Assembly: GCA_017443945.1 (NCBI GenBank)
Contig: JAFSXS010000057.1
Coordinates: forward strand, 1-36,718
Length of the DNA: 36,718 bases
Direction of reading: 5' to 3'
Origin: Synergistaceae bacterium
Lineage (GTDB): Bacteria > Synergistota > Synergistia > Synergistales > Aminobacteriaceae
Shown: positions 32,365 through 36,718 of the stretch, piece by piece
How positions within the stretch are numbered: the first letter of the stretch is position 1
How the letters are laid out: the number at the start of each line of letters is the position of its first letter
Notes under the pieces: generated by a model
What the model saw: the letters and a program-made list of their open reading frames with translations, nothing else
The model's database searches: none
What the model was told of the DNA's origin: nothing
Made by a program: the position numbers and the translations under genes

Positions 32365-33255
32365 TTATTTCAGTAAGCCTATTTCCTTAAGGACTCCTGC
32401 TAATTTTTCGTGTTGTTCGGGCGTTAAAGGCTGAATCGGTTCCGCACATTTTCCGACGTTGTAGCCTATCATGTTGAGAGCTTCTTTTATTACGACCGGG
32501 AAACTTCCCATATTAGTGGCGATTCTCAGTGCGCTTAATTTAAATTGTGCTTCGAGTGCTGCGTCATAGTTTTTGTTAATAAAATTTTCGTAAATATCGA
32601 CTGCTATACGCGGGGCAATATTTCCGCAGCTTGTTATTGCTCCTGCTGCACCATACCAGAGAGCCGCATAAATGAGTGTATCGCGTCCCATTAACACGCA
32701 GAAATCCGGATTATCGCGCGTGAGTCTTATATATTCTTCACTGTTAGTCATATCGCCGGTAGAGTCTTTTACTGCGATGATATTTTTCACTTTCGCGAGT
32801 TCCTTAATAGTTGCAGGTTCGACAGTTACATTTGTTTTGGGCTTATTGTTGTAAATTACGATCGGGAGGCTTGTAGCGTCGGCAACTTTCCTGTAATAGA
32901 TTTCTACTTCTTTCTGCGTCTGACTCACAAACATAGGAGTTAAAACGCTGAGAGCGTCGACTTTGACTTCTTCGGCAATTTTCGCGAGTTCGATTGCTCC
33001 CTTAGGCGTGATATGATTTGCACCTGCGTAGATGTCCATTTTTCCGCGCGCATATTCTGCCGTAACTTCTAGGACATGGCGGTAAAATCCGTTATCGAAC
33101 GCGTAAAACTCTCCTGAAGTTCCGAACGGAAATACGCCTTGAACGCCGTTATCAATGAAATACTGCAAAAGTTTCTTGTACTCTTCATCCATAAATTTGC
33201 CGTTATCGTCAAAAGGAGTAACAACAGGGATGACTATACCTTTAGGCTTGAACAT
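32365..33255 (-). CDS. DapA/NanA-superfamily class I aldolase
   Basis: 296 aa TIM barrel of the dihydrodipicolinate synthase superfamily: GTSGEF (45-50), Y135 in IVIYNN, Schiff-base K163 in AVKDSTGD, and GRDTLIYAAL. True dihydrodipicolinate synthases have an arginine five residues after the Tyr (YNxPxR) for the aspartate-semialdehyde carboxylate; here it is K140 (YNNKPK). The enzyme is therefore more likely an aldolase or dehydratase for a keto acid, such as N-acetylneuraminate or KDG-like substrates, than DapA. TATAAT at 33319-33314 (-) is its probable -10. It is transcribed alone. Confidence 0.85.
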   Translation of the reverse strand: MFKPKGIVIPVVTPFDDNGKFMDEEYKKLLQYFIDNGVQGVFPFGTSGEFYAFDNGFYRHVLEVTAEYARGKMDIYAGANHITPKGAIELAKIAEEVKVDALSVLTPMFVSQTQKEVEIYYRKVADATSLPIVIYNNKPKTNVTVEPATIKELAKVKNIIAVKDSTGDMTNSEEYIRLTRDNPDFCVLMGRDTLIYAALWYGAAGAITSCGNIAPRIAVDIYENFINKNYDAALEAQFKLSALRIATNMGSFPVVIKEALNMIGYNVGKCAEPIQPLTPEQHEKLAGVLKEIGLLK

Positions 33256-33313
33256 GATGAAAAAATTTCCCCTTTCCGTAATGTAAAGTATAAAAATTTA
33301 TTGAGATTTAATA

Positions 33314-33407
33314 ATTATACACGTTTTATGGCTATTACACTTGAATACTTGTAAAAACTTTTGCATGTCAGAGCTACCCCCCGCCGGGATATTACACAGC
33401 AGGGGTA
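33314..33407 (-). promoter_or_regulatory. promoter region of the aldolase gene with hairpin and C box
   Basis: In minus-strand order: TACCCC (33407-33402)/GGGGTA (33380-33375) hairpin, then the 27-nt C box GCAAAAGTTTTTACA-AG-TATTCAAGTG (33364-33338), then GTGTATAAT with TATAAT at 33319-33314. The start codon is 59 bases downstream. The order hairpin, C box, -10 is shared in part with the loci at 13540-13619, 27714-27683 and 30434-30559. Confidence 0.65.
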
Positions 33408-33425
33408 ATTATGAGTTATAAATTT

Positions 33426-36400
33426 TTATTTTTCTCCGGGCTTCCTGAAAAATGCCGCAATGACTGCCGCTAAAGTCATGACTCCGAGAACACCAGAGTT
33501 ACAGCCGCCGCCTGAACCGTTTGGGCCTTCAACGTTGTTGTTCTGATTCCCTGCAATGAGTTCGCTTGTCTTGAACGTTATTATTTTCTCGTCAGTCCAA
33601 GTTTTTCCGTTATCAGTAGAAAACTGTACAGGAATCGAATAATTTCCGGCCGGAGTTATTGTTGCTATTGACATTACAGCAAGGGCAGCTTCTTTTGCCG
33701 GTACTGTGTCTGCGCTGTCAACATTGAATGTGAACAGGATTAAGTCCGCAGAAGTCAAATTTTCATATGCAGCGGAATTTTCTTCAAGTTTTATGTCTGC
33801 GCTGTTGACTCTCCAGCAGACCGCAATATCTTTCGAAAACGTGAATGTCTTTGCGATTGAGTAATTGAATGTTCCGTCCTCTGCAACCTGATTATCAGGA
33901 TCTATCGGGCGTACCGTGTAATAATTTATAACAAAGTGGCTGATAGCCTTATCCGATTTGCTGTTAGTGCTGTAAAATGCCACAAGAAATTTCTGCTCTT
34001 CAGTCGCGCCTTCTTCAAGTTTAATCGTTATCGGACCTGTATACTTTACGGGTGATTTCAAGATATCCTGTGAGGCAACGTAGTAATAAATTTCAGCATC
34101 AGGGTCATCACAGAAAAGGTGAATTTCCTGCGAGCCATAGAAAACTCCCTCCGGCGGATAAGCATAAGGCTCTTCAACCCGTTCAAATCCATCAACAAAA
34201 ATTTCAAGCGTAATATCTGTGCTTATATTATTTGGATTGCTTACTCTGTCCGGCAGATTCACTTTCCCGTTGAAAAGATAAAGACGCGGTGCACGTTCTT
34301 CGGGTTTTTCTCCGGCTGCTTCGTTGTAAGAAACCCATGCTTCTTTGTTTTCGTCGAATATATAATCAGTGTTAAGGTAAGAACTTTTGTAGCTCGATGT
34401 ATTCCATGTTACCGGCAGTTTTTCAACGGCTCCGCTTTCATACAGGACATCAACGGACGTTCTTTGACTCAGCAACGTTTTTACGTCCTCTACATAATCT
34501 GAAGCTAAATCGTCAGCCTCAATGATATCAAGGAGTACTTGAGCTCCTTCAGCACTAATTTTTACGTTCGCGAGATTCAGATAATCAGGGTCAGAAATTT
34601 CAGCGATTGAAGCAGCAGTAATCTGACTTGTCTCGTTTTCATACAGTGAATCATCAGCACGAAGCCATGCCATTGCGATATTAGTAGAATGATTTTGCCC
34701 TATTCCCTGAATATAATTCATCAATGTCGTTGTATATGCCAGTCCGCCGGTATCGTACATGTTCGTGGAATAATCTTTATTCAGAAAGGCCATCGCAAAA
34801 TTTACCAGCACTAACAAGTCGTGATTCATGAGCTTGTTTCTCTCAGCAGCAGTCAAATGTTTAAGTTCCTGAAAAGCTCCGCTCTCCCGAATCATCCTGA
34901 TTAAAGTGGCACTAATAAAATTCTCATTTTGGCTTAGAGCCCATATTAGTATGCTACATATTGACTCGAATATATCAACTTCATTATTAAGTCTGGTGAG
35001 ACTGAATCTAGCTTGTATTTTCTCGCAGAATCTCTCGAAATCCTCATTAGTGCCGCTATGAATGGCATTCATAACATCACGGAGTGAGTCCTGCAGTGTG
35101 GCATCAGTCATTTTAACGCCGCTAGCCCCTATAACTATGCCGTAACCGCCGTTCGTTCCCTTTGCGATATATTTAGTGCGCGTAAGTTCTGTCCAGCTGC
35201 ATAAATTATTGACAAACTCATCAAGAAATTTGTCCAGACGCACGTTTTGGCCTCTGCTGAAAAGTTGTATGTTATCAAGCAGCGGTTGTCCCAGAATGAT
35301 ATTCAAATTATGATCCATTATATCCTTGCTGACGAAAGAATTAGCTGTGTAGGCAGCACCTTTGAGAATGCCGGCTTTTATCGCGTTTTCGAGTGTGAAT
35401 CCGTGAGTATCAACAGCTGCAAATCTCTGCAATAAAGAGCTATACCCATTTGGATCAATCGCCTTGAGATGTGTTTCCATTTTCGCACGTGCCGAGTTAT
35501 ATAACGAATTGAACTCGTAAAATGAAGCATTGTCGCAGCGTTCATCATAAGTTTGAATTTTGCCGGCCTGATAACCTGGAACATAATGGTCAACGCCGTA
35601 ACGTATAAAATTCATGGCCTTAGGCGCAACTCTCGGCACGACATCTCCAGGATCAACAATGTTATGAATGCAGTCGTATTCTTCTACGGAATATTTCAGC
35701 TTACCCTGCCAGCCTCCTCTGGGTGTTGCAAAGGTATAAGCTACAACTTTGCTGCTGGTGTCATGGCAGAGTTCGACAAGACGTTTTGCAGTTAAGTTGC
35801 TTACTGCTGCTGCACGGGAATAACCCGCAATCCAGAATACAAATTTTTTGTCCTTGTTGAGTGTAACCGTATTATCTGATGACGTAATTGCGCCCTTATC
35901 ATGACTGTTCACGAATGCTACAAGCTCCTTGTAAACTTTTGTTGCTGATTCGGAAAATCCCTTTGCCTCGTCCTTAGCGTCATTGCCGCCGTCATTGTCG
36001 TTTCCGCTGCCTAAAGTTACGTTGCTTACCCATTCTTTTTCGTAATTTGCGCCTCGTACTGCAATCGGGATTAATATACGGCCGTCTTTCATTGGTCTCC
36101 AGCCGAATGTTACGCCTATGCTGTCAGGTCTAGGTTTGACTCTGTTGTCTCTGTTGAGGTGAATATTGTTCGCGTCAACTCCGATATCTTTCATGTACTG
36201 GATGATATTTCTGCTTCTTGTCGAATATTCCCCGCCGTCGGTATACATGCCCGATATTGCCATACACAGCGAGGCCGTTGCTACATGAGGATTATATTTG
36301 TAGGGATCTTCAGCAAAGAATCCCTCCGAAAAGAAAAATCTCATAGGGAGCTCGGACGGTGATTTGAAGACTCCTTTCACTAGATCATATTTAGTGCCCG

Positions 36401-36518
36401 ATTCAGTCGTGTAACCGTTTGCAACCGTTTCAGTAACAGAAGCATAAGCCCTCCCGTACATAAACATGAATACAGCCGTGAAAATACAGATAAATTTTGC
36501 GGTTTTGCTGGACTTCAT
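33426..36518 (-). CDS. secreted lipase-like (alpha/beta hydrolase) Synerg-CTERM protein
   Basis: 1030 aa from ATG 36518, which has AAGGAG eight bases upstream and begins a signal peptide (KTAKFICIFTAVFMFMYG, cut after AYA). A longer reading from 36572 is disfavoured. An alpha/beta-hydrolase (class 3 lipase-like) core: nucleophile S234 in WIAGYSRAAAVSN, and HNIVDPGDVVPRVAP as the acid/late-strand region. A long helical middle follows. Near the C-terminus, PPEGVFYGSQEIHLFCDDP, DAEIYYYVAS and KYTGPITI resemble the chitobiase/beta-hexosaminidase-type Ig module, then GSGGGCNSGVLG, a hydrophobic helix and RKPGEK give the Synerg-CTERM tail. Probably a surface-anchored esterase or lipase. Confidence 0.85.
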   Translation of the reverse strand: MKSSKTAKFICIFTAVFMFMYGRAYASVTETVANGYTTESGTKYDLVKGVFKSPSELPMRFFFSEGFFAEDPYKYNPHVATASLCMAISGMYTDGGEYSTRSRNIIQYMKDIGVDANNIHLNRDNRVKPRPDSIGVTFGWRPMKDGRILIPIAVRGANYEKEWVSNVTLGSGNDNDGGNDAKDEAKGFSESATKVYKELVAFVNSHDKGAITSSDNTVTLNKDKKFVFWIAGYSRAAAVSNLTAKRLVELCHDTSSKVVAYTFATPRGGWQGKLKYSVEEYDCIHNIVDPGDVVPRVAPKAMNFIRYGVDHYVPGYQAGKIQTYDERCDNASFYEFNSLYNSARAKMETHLKAIDPNGYSSLLQRFAAVDTHGFTLENAIKAGILKGAAYTANSFVSKDIMDHNLNIILGQPLLDNIQLFSRGQNVRLDKFLDEFVNNLCSWTELTRTKYIAKGTNGGYGIVIGASGVKMTDATLQDSLRDVMNAIHSGTNEDFERFCEKIQARFSLTRLNNEVDIFESICSILIWALSQNENFISATLIRMIRESGAFQELKHLTAAERNKLMNHDLLVLVNFAMAFLNKDYSTNMYDTGGLAYTTTLMNYIQGIGQNHSTNIAMAWLRADDSLYENETSQITAASIAEISDPDYLNLANVKISAEGAQVLLDIIEADDLASDYVEDVKTLLSQRTSVDVLYESGAVEKLPVTWNTSSYKSSYLNTDYIFDENKEAWVSYNEAAGEKPEERAPRLYLFNGKVNLPDRVSNPNNISTDITLEIFVDGFERVEEPYAYPPEGVFYGSQEIHLFCDDPDAEIYYYVASQDILKSPVKYTGPITIKLEEGATEEQKFLVAFYSTNSKSDKAISHFVINYYTVRPIDPDNQVAEDGTFNYSIAKTFTFSKDIAVCWRVNSADIKLEENSAAYENLTSADLILFTFNVDSADTVPAKEAALAVMSIATITPAGNYSIPVQFSTDNGKTWTDEKIITFKTSELIAGNQNNNVEGPNGSGGGCNSGVLGVMTLAAVIAAFFRKPGEK

Positions 36519-36638
36519 GAAAAATTCTCCTTCCTTAAGGTATAAAATTTTACAGTCATGATACAATTTCAAACACTCTAAAACAATATAACATATTTAT
36601 ACCGGGCTGATTTATGCGCGAAAAATTATTTGTCTCCT

Positions 36639-36675
36639 GCCGCCTCGCTCCCACCCACCCACCCCGCTCGGCGGC
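36639..36675. repeat. C-tract/G4 hairpin element at the right edge
   Basis: GCCGCC (36639-36644) pairs with GGCGGC (36670-36675); the loop holds CCCACCCACCCACCCC (36650-36665), a quadruplex former on the minus strand. It lies about 120 bases upstream of the lipase-like gene. The remaining right-edge sequence shows no ORF; TATATAATTTG near 36684 may be a promoter for something outside. Confidence 0.8.
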
Positions 36676-36718
36676 TTTGCTCGTATATAATTTGTGAAAA
36701 ATTTGCGATTATTATAGA

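Noticed and set aside
34119-34502. 127-codon plus-strand ORF opposite the lipase-like gene
   Set aside because: Shadow frame of a strongly supported minus-strand gene.
36519-36572. Longer N-terminus of the lipase-like protein
   Set aside because: The signal peptide and the AAGGAG site both point to ATG 36518; the extension would bury the signal peptide.

Overview
The window most likely comes from the phylum Synergistota (a Synergistaceae-like anaerobe living on amino acids). The strongest evidence is that two large secreted proteins (15241-17253 + and 33426-36518 -) end in a Synerg-CTERM sorting tail: a Gly-rich stretch with GGC, a hydrophobic helix and a basic end. Selenocysteine machinery, anaerobic (cbi-type) cobalamin genes, a csaB/DUF5693 envelope pair, and amino-acid binding and symport genes fit that lifestyle. 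The DNA is AT-rich (about 40% GC by eye). The pentamer GAGTC/GACTC and the hexamer AAATTT look strongly over-represented.

Layout. 1-2245 (-): a redox operon with a PNPOx-like protein, an MBL hydrolase, a nitroreductase, a shortened flavin-reductase-like protein and the start of an EFR1-type flavodoxin/ferredoxin, divergent from an HxlR regulator (2588-2947 +). 3147-7511: a selenium island with yedE, a short yedF-like TusA protein, tRNA-Sec (4511-4608 -), a NarX/NarL-type sensor kinase and regulator, and a class V aminotransferase (cysteine desulfurase/selenocysteine lyase type). 7625-13292 (-): tmcAL, a DUF5693 protein, csaB, a degenerate RelA/SpoT-like protein and plsY. 13365-14910: a tandem repeat, a dispersed intergenic element, a frameshifted Rpn/PD-(D/E)XK gene and a duplicated fragment of its 3' end. 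15241-17253: a Synerg-CTERM protein behind a structured leader of about 290 nt. 17355-23813 (-): hisH-hisA-hisF, a cation/proton antiporter, hisIE, a PHP-type histidinol-phosphatase, cbiF and cbiG. 23934-27377 (+): a CatB/Vat-like acetyltransferase, cbiC, cbiD and cbiET. 28022-32262 (+): an apparently circularly permuted amino-acid binding protein, an SSS symporter and an AGCS alanine/glycine symporter. 32365-36518 (-): a DapA/NanA-superfamily aldolase and a secreted lipase-like Synerg-CTERM protein.

How the parts work together. YedE probably imports or handles a selenium/sulfur species, and the TusA-like protein and PLP enzyme could move or release the chalcogen, next to the tRNA that uses selenium. 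The kinase operon and tRNA-Sec fire from one overlapping -10 (ATTATAAT, 4636-4643). A leader ORF upstream of yedE has UGA as its third codon and runs into yedE, which suggests an untested selenium-sensing switch. The his and cbi genes share a transcript, and other cbi genes lie divergently next to it.

Most unusual features: (1) a modular family of intergenic elements combining C-tract/G-quadruplex hairpins, a conserved 27-nt box, a TATAAT box and a tandem TACAACTACA element; (2) the permuted substrate-binding protein; (3) the UGA leader ORF; (4) the degenerate RelA/SpoT-fold protein in an envelope operon; (5) tmcAL with no ATG/GTG/TTG start able to include its catalytic strand, its best-placed start being AUA.
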